64,000 bases of DNA from Candidatus Methylopumilus planktonicus (lineage in GTDB: Bacteria; Pseudomonadota; Gammaproteobacteria; Burkholderiales; Methylophilaceae). This document shows positions 44,077-53,674 of this stretch, in pieces (positions within the stretch are counted from its first letter, which is position 1; the number at the start of each line of letters is the position of its first letter). The notes below the pieces were generated by a model. That model saw only the letters and a program-made list of their open reading frames with translations, was not told the DNA's origin and did not search any database. The position numbers and the translations under genes were made by a program. The stretch spans positions 1,054,001 to 1,118,000 of the forward strand of contig NZ_LN827929.1 in assembly GCF_000981505.1 (NCBI RefSeq), written 5' to 3'.

Positions 44077-44951
44077 TGAATATGAGCTTCCTTCATAGCA
44101 GTTTGAATAATTTTGTGATGCTCTTGATTAAGTTCCACTAAAGGTAATCGAATGCCTTCTTTAATAAGACCCATTATTTTAAGTGCCCATTTTACAGGGA
44201 TTGGATTCGACTCTATAAACAGATTTGTATGAAGGGAAAACAATTGCTGGTTGATTTCGATAGCTTTTTCGTTCTGTTTAGACATGGCACATGCGTACAT
44301 TTCATGCATTAATTTAGGGGCGACATTTGCTGTGACAGAAATAACACCCTTGCCACCAAGAAGCATAAAGGACAAAGCGGTAGCATCATCCCCACTTAAT
44401 ATTGAAAAATGAGATGGTAATCTCTTAATCAGATCTATACCCCGAGTCATATCTCCTGTTGCATCTTTAACGCCAACAATATTCGGAATTTCGCTCAATT
44501 TTAATACTGTATCGTTTTGTAAATCACAGCCTGTTCTGGAAGGAACGTTATAAAGAATTTGATCAATAGCAACCTCATTAGCAATCTTAGTAAAGTGTTG
44601 CAAAAGTCCTGCTTGATTCGGCTTGTTGTAATAAGGTGTGACTAACAAACAAGCATCCGCACCTAGGCGTTTCGCTTCTTTTGTAAGGTCTATGGCTTCC
44701 TGTGTAGAGTTAGCGCCTGTACCCGCTATGACTGGAATCCTTTTATTAGCGTACTTAACCGTCGTTTCAATAAGCTGGCAATGTTCTTCATAATTCACTG
44801 TGGGTGATTCGCCTGTTGTACCCACAATAACAATACCATCTGTACCTTCATTAATATGAAAGTCAATTAACCCATGAAGCGCATCGATATCAAGACTTTC
44901 GTCAGGAAACATAGGGGTAACAATTGCAACAATACTGCCTTGAGGTGACAT
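44073..44951 (-). CDS. dapA: 4-hydroxy-tetrahydrodipicolinate synthase
   Basis: Condenses pyruvate with aspartate semialdehyde at the entry to DAP/lysine synthesis. The 292-residue protein shows VTPMFPDESLDIDAL, GTTGESPTVNYEEH, VTPYYNKPNQAGLLQHF, the Tyr of YNVPSRTGCDL, and the Schiff-base Lys in GVKDATGD near residue 161. It overlaps bamC by 4 nt. It supplies the pathway fed by lysC at 23.4 kb. Confidence 0.97.
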   Translation of the reverse strand: MSPQGSIVAIVTPMFPDESLDIDALHGLIDFHINEGTDGIVIVGTTGESPTVNYEEHCQLIETTVKYANKRIPVIAGTGANSTQEAIDLTKEAKRLGADACLLVTPYYNKPNQAGLLQHFTKIANEVAIDQILYNVPSRTGCDLQNDTVLKLSEIPNIVGVKDATGDMTRGIDLIKRLPSHFSILSGDDATALSFMLLGGKGVISVTANVAPKLMHEMYACAMSKQNEKAIEINQQLFSLHTNLFIESNPIPVKWALKIMGLIKEGIRLPLVELNQEHHKIIQTAMKEAHIQ

Positions 44952-45189
44952 GAGATTGGCTATTAATTAGTAAAGTCGCTATTTTAACTTAAATAGCTAA
45001 ACACCAAAAAAATTGATCATTTACTATATATAAAATAGTTATATTACTATAAAACTTTATTCTTTGAAGTAATATAGAATTATTGGTATATTTAAGCTAT
45101 TAAAAAGATCCTAAACTTCCAAAGGACTTAACAGTCAGAGAAATGACCTATCAATATTTTAAGCAATTTTAAACGTATAATTTATCTTT
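44952..45189. promoter_or_regulatory. Divergent dapA/rnfA intergenic region
   Basis: A 238-bp A/T-rich gap, one of the largest in the window, between divergent dapA and rnfA. It must hold both promoters. A perfect TATAAT lies at 45176-45181 on the + strand, only 8 nt before the rnfA ATG, with no good -35; if used it would give an almost leaderless rnfA mRNA. Several short A/T inverted repeats (for example ATAGT/ACTAT near 45046) are present but too weak to call operators. Confidence 0.4.
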
Positions 45190-45771
45190 ATGATCCAACA
45201 CTATTTCTTAATTATCATTAGCACGGTATTGGTCAACAATATCGTGTTAGTGAAAATATTAGGGCTTTGCCCTTTTATGGGGGTATCTAAGAAACTAGAA
45301 ACATCAATCAGCATGTCTGCTGCCACTGCTTTTGTATTAACTATAGGCTCAATGACTAGCTGGGCAATTAATCACTATCTTCTTGAACCTAACGATCTTA
45401 TCTACTTAAGAACCATTTCATTTATTGTAGTCATTGCAGGCGTTGTTCAGTTTACTGAAATGCTTATGGAAAAAAACTTCCCCTTACTCTATCAAGTGTT
45501 AGGTATTTTTCTCCCTCTTATCACCACTAATTGTGCTGTATTAGGCATTCCTCTTTTGAACGCGCAATCAAGTCAGACACTTATAGAGTCAGCATTATTT
45601 GGCTTTGGGGGTGCGATTGGTTTTTCAATAGTACTCATTCTATTTGCATCATTAAGAGAGCGCCTAGATGGTGCTGAAATACCAACTGCCTTCAAAGGCA
45701 CTGCCGTAGCTCTTGTCACAGCGTCCATTATGAGTCTGGCATTTATGGGTTTTGCAGGTTTGGATCGCTAA
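45190..45771 (+). CDS. rnfA: Rnf electron transport complex subunit A
   Basis: Six-span membrane subunit of the Rnf/Rsx ferredoxin:NAD+ oxidoreductase. The 193-residue protein has the family sequences VNNIVLVKILGLCPFMGVSKK and LPLITTNCAVLGIPL, whose Cys residues help bind an intramembrane Fe-S centre. The stop overlaps the rnfB start by 1 nt (TAATG). It heads the rnfABCDGE operon. Confidence 0.97.
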   Translation: MIQHYFLIIISTVLVNNIVLVKILGLCPFMGVSKKLETSISMSAATAFVLTIGSMTSWAINHYLLEPNDLIYLRTISFIVVIAGVVQFTEMLMEKNFPLLYQVLGIFLPLITTNCAVLGIPLLNAQSSQTLIESALFGFGGAIGFSIVLILFASLRERLDGAEIPTAFKGTAVALVTASIMSLAFMGFAGLDR

Positions 45772-46328
45772 TGTTTACCGCACTTCTTGTTATGATTTTT
45801 CTTGCTGTCCTTTTGGGATTGGTCTTAGGTTATTCAGCGATTAAATTTAAGGTAGATGGCGACCCCATGGTCGCAAGAATTGACGCGATACTTCCACAAA
45901 CACAATGTGGTCAATGTGGCTACCCTGGCTGTAAACCCTATGCAACTGCTATTGCTAAAGGTGAGGCTGATATTAATCAATGTCCTCCAGGGGGCGACAC
46001 CGGCGCTAAAGCATTAGCAGAGCTGATGGGTGTTGAATTTAAACCGCTCAATCAAGAGCATGGTGTACAAAAACCAAAATCAGTTGCCTTGATTGATGAA
46101 TCAACTTGTATTGGTTGTACTCTTTGTATTCAAGCGTGTCCGGTTGATGCTATTTTAGGTGCTGCGAAACAAATGCATACCATCATTGCGAGCGAGTGCA
46201 CAGGATGCGAATTATGTTTACCTCCTTGTCCGGTCGATTGCATCACCATGGAGCCTGTCCTTGAAAATTCTCAATCATGGAAATGGAAATACCCTGTCTA
46301 TAACATTCAAAACGCTAATGGAGCTTAA
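45771..46328 (+). CDS. rnfB: Rnf electron transport complex subunit B
   Basis: Iron-sulfur subunit with one N-terminal membrane anchor (about residues 3-23). The 185-residue protein contains the 4Fe-4S motif CGQCGYPGCKPYA...CPPGG (about 45-75) and two further clusters: CIGCTLCIQACPVDA and CTGCELCLPPCPVDC. This is the short, two-ferredoxin-cluster type seen in proteobacterial RnfB/RsxB. rnfC follows after 5 nt. Confidence 0.97.
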   Translation: MFTALLVMIFLAVLLGLVLGYSAIKFKVDGDPMVARIDAILPQTQCGQCGYPGCKPYATAIAKGEADINQCPPGGDTGAKALAELMGVEFKPLNQEHGVQKPKSVALIDESTCIGCTLCIQACPVDAILGAAKQMHTIIASECTGCELCLPPCPVDCITMEPVLENSQSWKWKYPVYNIQNANGA

Positions 46329-46333
46329 GCTAT

Positions 46334-47857
46334 ATGCAATTTAAAAATATTTTTAAATTTAACGGTGGCGTTCACCCCAATGAAAATAAATCGCTATCAA
46401 CAAATTTACCTATTGGAAGATTGCCTATTCCAAAAAAATTAGTACTTCCATTAAGACAGCATGTAGGTCGTGTTGCGAAGCTTAAAGTTAAACCCGGCGA
46501 TCAAGTCCTTAAAGGTCAAATTATTGCTGAAGCTGATGGTAATATTTCTGCCTCGATCCATGCACCCACATCTGGGAAGATCTTAAAGATTAGCGAAGAA
46601 ATACTCCCCCATCCATCGGGCCTGCCTGATTTTTGTATCACAATCGAACCGGATTTTAAAGATACATGGGTTGAAAAGAAGCCTATCTCATGGAAAAAAC
46701 TAGACCGCACTAAATTAATCGAAGCACTTTCTCAGTCAGGGATTGTAGGTTTAGGTGGTGCAGTATTTCCAACCCACATGAAATTAAAAATAAATCAAAG
46801 TCAACCCATCAATACTTTGCTCATCAATGCTGCCGAGTGTGAGCCATTTATCACTTGTGACGATATGTTAATGAGAGAAAGAGCTGATGAAATTATTCAA
46901 GGAGCATTAATTGCCCAAACTATCCTTGATGCAAAAGAGTGTGTAGTCGGTATCGAAAATAACAAGATTGAAGCCTATGAAGCGCTAAAAAAAGCTGCCC
47001 AAAAAACGACTATTGAAATTAAAGTGGTTCCAACTGTTTATCCAAGCGGGGATGCAAAAAGACTCATTTACCTCTTAATGGGTATTGAGGTTCCGAAAGA
47101 AAAGCGTTCTATAGATTTAGGTATTCAAGTATTTAACGTAGCTACAGTAGCAGCTATCTATAGATATCTTGAATTAGGAGAGCCATCGATCAGTCGCGTT
47201 GTAACAATTACAGGGGCTGTTAAAGCACCTCAAAATTACGAGGTATTATTCGGAACACCTTTATCAGAATTAATAGCTGCTGCAGGTGGTTCTTCTAATA
47301 AAACCAAAAAATTTATTATGGGTGGCCCTATGATGGGATTTGATTTGCCATCGATTCATGTGCCTGTGACAAAAGCAATGAATTGTGTCATCGAAAGTTC
47401 GCCAGAATTATTCCCTGCTCCAAAACCTGTGATGCCTTGTATTCGATGTGCTCGATGTGCAGACGCCTGCCCGGTAAACTTACAACCTCAAGAACTATAT
47501 TGGTTTTCAAAATCTTCTCAGCTTGAAAAAGCCAGAGATTACAATTTATTCGACTGTATTGAATGTGGCTGCTGCACTTATGTATGTCCAAGCAACATTC
47601 CTCTTGTTCAGTTTTATAGATATGCAAAAAGTGAGATTATTGCTCAAGACAAATCAAAAGAAGCTGCAAACACTGCTAGAGAGAGAAATGACTTTAGGCT
47701 TGCAAGAATAGAAAGGGAGAAAAAAGAACGTGCTGAAAGAAATGCACAAAAAGCTTTAGGGGCTAATGAGAAGCAAGCTGATGATGAGAAAAAATCAACA
47801 ATTGCAGCGGCCATGGAAAGAGTTAAACAAAACCAACAAGAAAATATAAAAAATTAA
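46334..47857 (+). CDS. rnfC: Rnf electron transport complex subunit C
   Basis: Peripheral NADH/FMN-binding subunit with two 4Fe-4S clusters. The 507-residue protein shows FKFNGGVHPNENK, the GLGGAVFPTHMKL glycine-rich FMN/NADH region near residue 140, NAAECEPFITCDD, and clusters CIRCARCADACP (about residue 375) and CIECGCCTYVCP (about residue 413). The C-terminal tail after residue 450 is short, charged and Lys/Glu/Ala-rich, without the long repeats of gammaproteobacterial RsxC. Confidence 0.96.
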   Translation: MQFKNIFKFNGGVHPNENKSLSTNLPIGRLPIPKKLVLPLRQHVGRVAKLKVKPGDQVLKGQIIAEADGNISASIHAPTSGKILKISEEILPHPSGLPDFCITIEPDFKDTWVEKKPISWKKLDRTKLIEALSQSGIVGLGGAVFPTHMKLKINQSQPINTLLINAAECEPFITCDDMLMRERADEIIQGALIAQTILDAKECVVGIENNKIEAYEALKKAAQKTTIEIKVVPTVYPSGDAKRLIYLLMGIEVPKEKRSIDLGIQVFNVATVAAIYRYLELGEPSISRVVTITGAVKAPQNYEVLFGTPLSELIAAAGGSSNKTKKFIMGGPMMGFDLPSIHVPVTKAMNCVIESSPELFPAPKPVMPCIRCARCADACPVNLQPQELYWFSKSSQLEKARDYNLFDCIECGCCTYVCPSNIPLVQFYRYAKSEIIAQDKSKEAANTARERNDFRLARIEREKKERAERNAQKALGANEKQADDEKKSTIAAAMERVKQNQQENIKN

Positions 47858-47858
47858 T

Positions 47859-48878
47859 ATGGATAATAGATCGCCTTATATTGTAGATGCTCCCTCAGTA
47901 AGCGTCATTATGTTCAAAGTTTTACTCGCCTTAATTCCTGGTATCGCTTTATATGTTTATGCATTTGGGCTTGGCGTCATTTTAAATATTTTTCTAGCGT
48001 CACTCACTGTGATATTGACTGAAAGCGCTATTCTTGCAATTAGAAAACTTCCGATCAAGGTATTTATTTTGGACGGCAGTGGTCTCGTAGCTGCGTGGCT
48101 TCTTGCCCTGTCTATTCCATCGATCGCCCCTTGGTGGATTATCGTGTTAGGCACGCTTCTTTGCATCACCTTCGGCAAACATGTTTATGGTGGACTTGGC
48201 TATAACTTATTTAACCCAGCTATGTTGGGATATGCAATTTTACTTATTTCTTTTCCTTTAATTATGAGTCAATGGCAAATACCCAACTCTTTCATTGAAA
48301 ATAATATTGAGTGGTTTGATCAAATCAAAATTATTATGAATAGCAGTTTATTATCTAAAGAAACAATTGATGCTATGAGCTCTGCAACGCCTCTTGATTA
48401 CATTAAGACCCAGCTCACCTTAAACCAACCATTAAGTGTCATTCAGCAAAACAAAATATTTGGCTTTCTTGGGGGTAAGGGTTTGGAATTGATCAGTCTA
48501 GGATATCTTGCAGGAGGACTTTATTTGCTTAAAGAGAAAATTATTTCATGGCATTTACCAGTTTCATTCTTAGCAAGTTTATTTATCATAGCGTCAATAT
48601 TTTATAGTATTGCCCCCGATACCTATGCCTCACCATTATTTCATGTTATGAGTGGTGGAAGTATTCTCTGTGCCTTTTTTATTATTACGGATCCTGTAAG
48701 CGGTCCTACAACTCCTAAAGGGAAAATATATTTTGGTATTGCAATAGGGTTATTGGTCTTTATTATTCGAATTTTTGGTGGCTATCCAGAAGGTGTTGCT
48801 TTTGCTGTATTGATTATGAATATTTTTGTGCCCCTAATAGACAGCCTAACTCAACCTCGAATTTTCGGTCATAAATAA
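47859..48878 (+). CDS. rnfD: Rnf electron transport complex subunit D
   Basis: Integral-membrane subunit carrying covalently bound FMN. The 339-residue protein has multiple hydrophobic spans and the flavinylation motif SSATPLDYIK, where Thr177 is the expected FMN attachment site. GLGYNLFNPAMLGY and TDPVSGPTTPKGK are conserved blocks. It starts 1 nt after the rnfC stop and precedes rnfG by 4 nt. Confidence 0.96.
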   Translation: MDNRSPYIVDAPSVSVIMFKVLLALIPGIALYVYAFGLGVILNIFLASLTVILTESAILAIRKLPIKVFILDGSGLVAAWLLALSIPSIAPWWIIVLGTLLCITFGKHVYGGLGYNLFNPAMLGYAILLISFPLIMSQWQIPNSFIENNIEWFDQIKIIMNSSLLSKETIDAMSSATPLDYIKTQLTLNQPLSVIQQNKIFGFLGGKGLELISLGYLAGGLYLLKEKIISWHLPVSFLASLFIIASIFYSIAPDTYASPLFHVMSGGSILCAFFIITDPVSGPTTPKGKIYFGIAIGLLVFIIRIFGGYPEGVAFAVLIMNIFVPLIDSLTQPRIFGHK

Positions 48879-48882
48879 CTTT

Positions 48883-49506
48883 ATGTTTAAAGACTCCTTT
48901 AAAAAAGTTTCAATAACTGCATCAGCTATGATTATATTTTCTTTGGTTACTTCAGCAGCTTTGAGTATTTCTTATTTCCTCACAAAAACTCCTATTGAAG
49001 AAAGTGATGCAAGAGCAAAGCGTATGTTTTTAAATCAAGTGGTTCCGTCTAATCTTTATGATAATAATTTAGTGAAGGATACAATTTCTGTTGAGCCTAA
49101 TCCGCTAATCGGAAATAAAAAAAATATTGATATATATCGTGCAAAAAAAAATAATCAGGTTATTGCAGTGATTATTGAAACGATAGCTCCCGATGGTTAT
49201 AGTGGCGAAATAAAAACCCTTGTGGGTGTTGACCAAAAAGATAAAATATTAGGTGTAAGAGTGATTACACATAAAGAAACGCCTGGTTTAGGGGATTATA
49301 TTGAAATTGACAAAAGTCATTGGATTAAAAATTTTAATCTTAAATCTCTAGATGAAATGGGAGAAAAAGAATGGGCAGTAAAAAAGGATGGTGGTGATTT
49401 TGACTATGTGTCCGGGGCAACCATTACTTCCAGAGCTGTCATTAAATCTACCTATAAAAGTCTTCTTTATGTCAAAGAAAATAAAAAAAGGCTATTTGCA
49501 TCATGA
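48883..49506 (+). CDS. rnfG: Rnf electron transport complex subunit G
   Basis: Periplasm-facing flavoprotein with one N-terminal span (about residues 14-34). The 207-residue protein has the flavinylation motif SGATITSRAV, with Thr180 as the FMN site, and the supporting sequences APDGYSGEIKTLVGVD and HKETPGLGD. It overlaps rnfE by 4 nt. An ApbE-type flavin transferase would be needed and is not in the window. Confidence 0.95.
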   Translation: MFKDSFKKVSITASAMIIFSLVTSAALSISYFLTKTPIEESDARAKRMFLNQVVPSNLYDNNLVKDTISVEPNPLIGNKKNIDIYRAKKNNQVIAVIIETIAPDGYSGEIKTLVGVDQKDKILGVRVITHKETPGLGDYIEIDKSHWIKNFNLKSLDEMGEKEWAVKKDGGDFDYVSGATITSRAVIKSTYKSLLYVKENKKRLFAS

Positions 49507-50132
49507 GTGATATTAAAAAAATTGCAATAGATGGATTATGGAAACAAAATCCCGGATTAGTTCAACTCCTTGGATTATGCCCAACACTAGCAGTGACCAC
49601 CTCTGTGGTGAATGGCTTGAGCCTTGGTATTGCGACTGCCCTTGTCATGGCTTTATCTAATGGTTCTATATCTCCTATTAGAAAATTTGTACCCACAGAA
49701 ATTCGAGTTCCTGTTTTTATTCTCATCATAGCGGCGCTTGTAACAATCATTGATTTTAGTATTCACGCTTTTATAGAGCCACTCTATAAAGCTTTAGGCA
49801 TTTTTATCCCTCTTATTGTAACTAATTGTATTGTGTTAGCTCGCGTTGAATCTTTTGCAGCAAAAAATGATACAGCCCCTTCTTTTTTCGATGGTCTTTA
49901 TATGGGACTTGGTTTAGCAATGGTACTAGCCGTGCTTGGTGCTTTGAGAGAAATTTTTGGCAAAGGTACTTTGTTATCTGGCATTGACCTTATCTTCGGA
50001 TCTTCAGCAAGCGGTCTTGTCATTCATTTTTTTAGTGACTACCCAGGATTTCTTTTGGCAATTCTTCCCCCAGGAGCTTTTATTAGTTTAGCTTGTCTCA
50101 TTGCAGTAAAAAATCATATCGAAGCACGCTAG
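49503..50132 (+). CDS. rnfE: Rnf electron transport complex subunit E
   Basis: Six-span membrane subunit paralogous to RnfA. The 209-residue protein contains the LVQLLGLCPTLAVTTSVVNG and IPLIVTNCIVLARVE segments, matching the RnfA Cys positions. It starts inside rnfG (ATGA overlap). The rnfE 3' end is followed by nth 11 nt later, as in E. coli rsx. Confidence 0.96.
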   Translation: MSDIKKIAIDGLWKQNPGLVQLLGLCPTLAVTTSVVNGLSLGIATALVMALSNGSISPIRKFVPTEIRVPVFILIIAALVTIIDFSIHAFIEPLYKALGIFIPLIVTNCIVLARVESFAAKNDTAPSFFDGLYMGLGLAMVLAVLGALREIFGKGTLLSGIDLIFGSSASGLVIHFFSDYPGFLLAILPPGAFISLACLIAVKNHIEAR

Positions 50133-50143
50133 TAGCTTTCCTC

Positions 50144-50779
50144 ATGAACCCTCAAAAGCGATTTAAGATTTTTGAGTTGCTATCTAAAGCCACACCCCAT
50201 CCTACGACAGAGCTTATTTATCAGACACCCTTCCAGCTTCTAATCTCAGTCATATTATCTGCCCAAGCTACTGACAAATCAGTCAATAAAGCAACTTTGT
50301 TGTTGTTCAATAAAGCACCTAACGCAAAACGACTTGCTCAAATGCAATTAAAGGATATTGAGCTTTGTATAAAAACAATTGGGCTATATAAAACAAAAGC
50401 TAAGAACATACTTGAAACTGCAAAGATTATCGATGCCGAATTTGAAGGTCTAGTCCCTCAGGATCGATTAGCACTAGAAGCGCTTCCTGGTGTAGGAAGA
50501 AAAACTGCGAACGTAATTTTAAATACTATTTTCCACGAGCCAACTATTGCAGTAGACACCCATATTTTTAGGATCGCAAATCGCATTAATTTAGCACCGG
50601 GAGAAAATGTACTTCAGGTAGAAAAAAAATTAATTAAATTAACCCCGAAAGAATTTTTGCAAGATGCGCATCATCTTTTGATACTTCATGGAAGATATAC
50701 GTGCATTGCAAGACAACCTAAATGCAATGTTTGTGTTATTTATGATTTATGCGAGTATAAGAAAAAACTTAAAAATTAA
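50144..50779 (+). CDS. nth: Endonuclease III
   Basis: DNA glycosylase/AP lyase for oxidised pyrimidines. With the ATG at 50144 the protein is 211 residues and keeps E. coli numbering exactly: Lys120 in ALPGVGRKTANV, Asp138 in AVDTHIFR, and the 4Fe-4S ligands Cys187, Cys194, Cys197 and Cys203. A longer ORF start at 50093 inside rnfE is not supported. It is the last gene of the rnf run and shares a TTAA stop with the opposing DUF1289 gene. Confidence 0.97.
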   Translation: MNPQKRFKIFELLSKATPHPTTELIYQTPFQLLISVILSAQATDKSVNKATLLLFNKAPNAKRLAQMQLKDIELCIKTIGLYKTKAKNILETAKIIDAEFEGLVPQDRLALEALPGVGRKTANVILNTIFHEPTIAVDTHIFRIANRINLAPGENVLQVEKKLIKLTPKEFLQDAHHLLILHGRYTCIARQPKCNVCVIYDLCEYKKKLKN

Positions 50780-50949
50780 AACGAAATAAGCTTAATTTGT
50801 CTTTCAGACGCCAATTCATTAATCTCTTTTTTTTGATCATCGCTTAACGCTAGCCACTGAGCAATTTCATCTTGGCTTCTGAAGCACCCTTCGCAAAAGT
50901 GGTGCTCTTTATTGATGAGACAAACGCCGATACAAGGTGATTCAGTCAT
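50776..50949 (-). CDS. DUF1289 family small cysteine protein (57 aa)
   Basis: A 57-residue ORF starting MTESPCIGVCLINKEH, then CEGCFRSQDEIAQWLALSD. The SPCIGVC and CxGCxR-x-EI-x-W pattern is that of the DUF1289 family, which probably binds a metal or Fe-S centre through its four Cys. It lies 19 nt upstream of... the secA stop lies just beyond its start on the same strand, so it is probably the last cistron after secA. It converges on nth, sharing TTAA for both stops. Function unknown. Confidence 0.87.
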   Translation of the reverse strand: MTESPCIGVCLINKEHHFCEGCFRSQDEIAQWLALSDDQKKEINELASERQIKLISF

Positions 50950-50968
50950 CACAATAGTCTTTCTCTAA

Positions 50969-53638
50969 CTATTCTAAAGTGCCGTGGCAATGTTTATATT
51001 TTTTATTGCTTCCACATGGGCATGGATCGTTTCTACCCACCTTAGGCAAACCATCTTCTAAGTCGGCTTTTTTGCTTGATGACTTTTTAACTTCATCTTT
51101 ATTTTTTTTGTCAATCTCATTGACTTCAGCTTCGTCCTTAATCTTTACGACCATCGTAATACGAGTGACCTCAGACTTCACTGTGTCTAGAAGATATCCA
51201 AATAATTCAAAGGCCTCTTTCTTATATTCTTGTTTGGGATTTTTTTGCGCATAAGAACGTAAATGTATACCTTGCCTTAAATGATCAAGAGATGATAAAT
51301 GCTCTCTCCAATGGTGATCTATGCTTTGTAACATAACCGTTTTTTCAAAATGTCTAATAACATCCTGACCCACTAAAGATTCTTTTTCTTGATATTGCTT
51401 ATTCGCGAGAGTAATGACTCTTTCATAAATTTCCTCAATAGCAATCTGAGGTTCTTTTTCAATCCATCCTTGGATAGAAAGACTTAATCCGTAGTCTAAA
51501 AATAAAACTTTTTCTAAGGAAGGGATATCCCACATATCTTCCATACTGCCTTGTGGAATATGACTCTGGGAAAGATTCCGAAGAACATCAGATCTCATTG
51601 CTGCAATTGTTTCAGCGGTTTGGTCAGAATCAATCAATTCATTTCTTTGCTCGTAAATCACTTTTCTTTGATCATTCGCAACATCATCATATTCAAGCAA
51701 CTGTTTCCTAATATCGAAATTACGGCCCTCAACTTTTCTTTGCGCATTTTCAATGGCTTTTGTTACCCATGAATGCTCTATCGCTTCTCCTTCTGGCATT
51801 TTTAACTTTTCCATAATGGCTGATACTCGATCAGATGCAAATATTCTTAACAACGAATCTTCTAACGATAGATAGAAGCGACTGGATCCAGGATCCCCCT
51901 GTCTTCCTGCGCGGCCTCTTAATTGATTATCTACACGTCTTGACTCATGTCTTTCAGTGCCAATAATATGAAGACCACCTGCTTTAACGACTAAGCTATT
52001 TTGTTTTTTCCATGTGTCCTTAATTTCTTTAATTTCTTTTTCTTTTTTACTGTCAGTTAATTTATCGCTTAACTTAATTTCATGAATATCAGCTTCAATA
52101 CTGCCGCCAAGCACAATGTCTGTTCCTCGACCTGCCATATTCGTCGCGATAGTAATCATCCCCGGACGACCTGCTTGCGCAATAATGTGCGCTTCTTTTT
52201 CATGATGTTTTGCATTCAATACTTGATGTTTTAATTTTACTTTTGTAAGTAACGCTGAAATAAGCTCTGAATTTTCAATCGAAGTGGTACCTACTAATAC
52301 TGGCTGATCAATTTTTTGACATTCTTTAATATCTTCAATTACCGCAGCATATCTCTCTTGTGAAGTGCGATACACTTTATCCATCATATCTTTTCTTTGC
52401 GTGGTTCGATGTGGCGGAATAATGATGGTTTCAAGCCCGTAGATTTGATTGAACTCAAAAGCCTCAGTATCAGCCGTACCTGTCATACCAGATAATTTCT
52501 CATACATCCTAAAATAATTTTGGAATGTAATAGAGGCTAGCGTTTGATTCTCTTTTTGTATCTCAACGCCTTCTTTAGCTTCAACAGCTTGATGGATACC
52601 CTCTGACCATCTGCGGCCAGGCATCATTCTTCCGCTAAATTCATCGACAATAATAATGCCATTGTCTTTCACGACATAATGTTGATCTTTATTGAAAAGG
52701 TTTCTTGCTTTTAATGATGCGTTAACATGGTGAACGAGTGAGATATTAGTTGCATCATATAAGCTCGATTGCTCAGATAATAGACCTGCCTTAATTAATA
52801 GCTTCTCTACATTCTCATGGCCACTCTCGGATAGAATCACTTGATGTGCTTTTTCATCTATCCAATAATCACCGCTTTCCTCTTCGGTTTTTTGTTTTGA
52901 AAGCTTTGCCACAACTAAATTAATTTTAATATAAAGATCTACATTATCTTCGGCCTGCCCAGAAATGATTAAAGGCGTTCTTGCCTCATCAATTAATATC
53001 GAGTCAACTTCATCCACTAAACCGTAATGTAGCTTTCTTTGAACACGCTCTTCTTTAGAGAAGACCATGTTATCTCTTAGATAATCAAAACCAAATTCAT
53101 TGTTTGTACCATAAGTAATGTCGGCCTCATAAGCTTTTTTCTTCTCTTCGCTCGAAATATTAGATAAATTAATACCTACTTCAAGACCTAAGAATCTATA
53201 AATTTGGCCCATCCATTCCGCATCTCTTTTTGCAAGATAATCATTAACGGTAATTACATGAACGCCCTTGCCCAAAAGCGCATTAAGATATATTGGTAAG
53301 GTTGCAACAAGCGTCTTGCCTTCGCCTGTTCGCATTTCTGAAATTTTTCCATCGTGAAGTGCCATGCCACCGATGAGCTGAACATCAAAGTGACGCATTT
53401 CTAATACGCGTCGACTTACTTCTCTCACAACAGCAAAAGCCTCAACTAATAAATCATCTAACTTTTGTCCTTCGTTAAGTCGTTTTTTAAATTCAGTAGT
53501 TTTAGCTTTTAAAGCTGCATCACTAAGTTTTTTAGTTGCATCTTCTAATAAATTTATTTGCTGGGCTTTTTTGCCGTAGTCTTTAAGAAGCCTATCGTTT
53601 CTGCTTCCAAATAAATTCTTAACAATGGTCTTTAACAT
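50969..53638 (-). CDS. secA: Preprotein translocase ATPase SecA
   Basis: Motor ATPase of the general secretion pathway at the inner membrane. The 889-residue protein has Walker A MRTGEGKTLVATLP near residue 104, VDEVDSILIDEARTPLIISG, the TIATNMAGRGTDIVLGG block, RRVDNQLRGRAGRQGDPG, and the C-terminal zinc/SecB-binding tail CPCGSNKKYKHCHG. The size is normal. It lies 36 nt downstream of the M23 peptidase gene and works with secD/secF/yajC at 32-35 kb. Confidence 0.98.
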   Translation of the reverse strand: MLKTIVKNLFGSRNDRLLKDYGKKAQQINLLEDATKKLSDAALKAKTTEFKKRLNEGQKLDDLLVEAFAVVREVSRRVLEMRHFDVQLIGGMALHDGKISEMRTGEGKTLVATLPIYLNALLGKGVHVITVNDYLAKRDAEWMGQIYRFLGLEVGINLSNISSEEKKKAYEADITYGTNNEFGFDYLRDNMVFSKEERVQRKLHYGLVDEVDSILIDEARTPLIISGQAEDNVDLYIKINLVVAKLSKQKTEEESGDYWIDEKAHQVILSESGHENVEKLLIKAGLLSEQSSLYDATNISLVHHVNASLKARNLFNKDQHYVVKDNGIIIVDEFSGRMMPGRRWSEGIHQAVEAKEGVEIQKENQTLASITFQNYFRMYEKLSGMTGTADTEAFEFNQIYGLETIIIPPHRTTQRKDMMDKVYRTSQERYAAVIEDIKECQKIDQPVLVGTTSIENSELISALLTKVKLKHQVLNAKHHEKEAHIIAQAGRPGMITIATNMAGRGTDIVLGGSIEADIHEIKLSDKLTDSKKEKEIKEIKDTWKKQNSLVVKAGGLHIIGTERHESRRVDNQLRGRAGRQGDPGSSRFYLSLEDSLLRIFASDRVSAIMEKLKMPEGEAIEHSWVTKAIENAQRKVEGRNFDIRKQLLEYDDVANDQRKVIYEQRNELIDSDQTAETIAAMRSDVLRNLSQSHIPQGSMEDMWDIPSLEKVLFLDYGLSLSIQGWIEKEPQIAIEEIYERVITLANKQYQEKESLVGQDVIRHFEKTVMLQSIDHHWREHLSSLDHLRQGIHLRSYAQKNPKQEYKKEAFELFGYLLDTVKSEVTRITMVVKIKDEAEVNEIDKKNKDEVKKSSSKKADLEDGLPKVGRNDPCPCGSNKKYKHCHGTLE

Positions 53639-53674
53639 AATGTGAATATTCTTAGTCGAAATAATTTGAAATTA

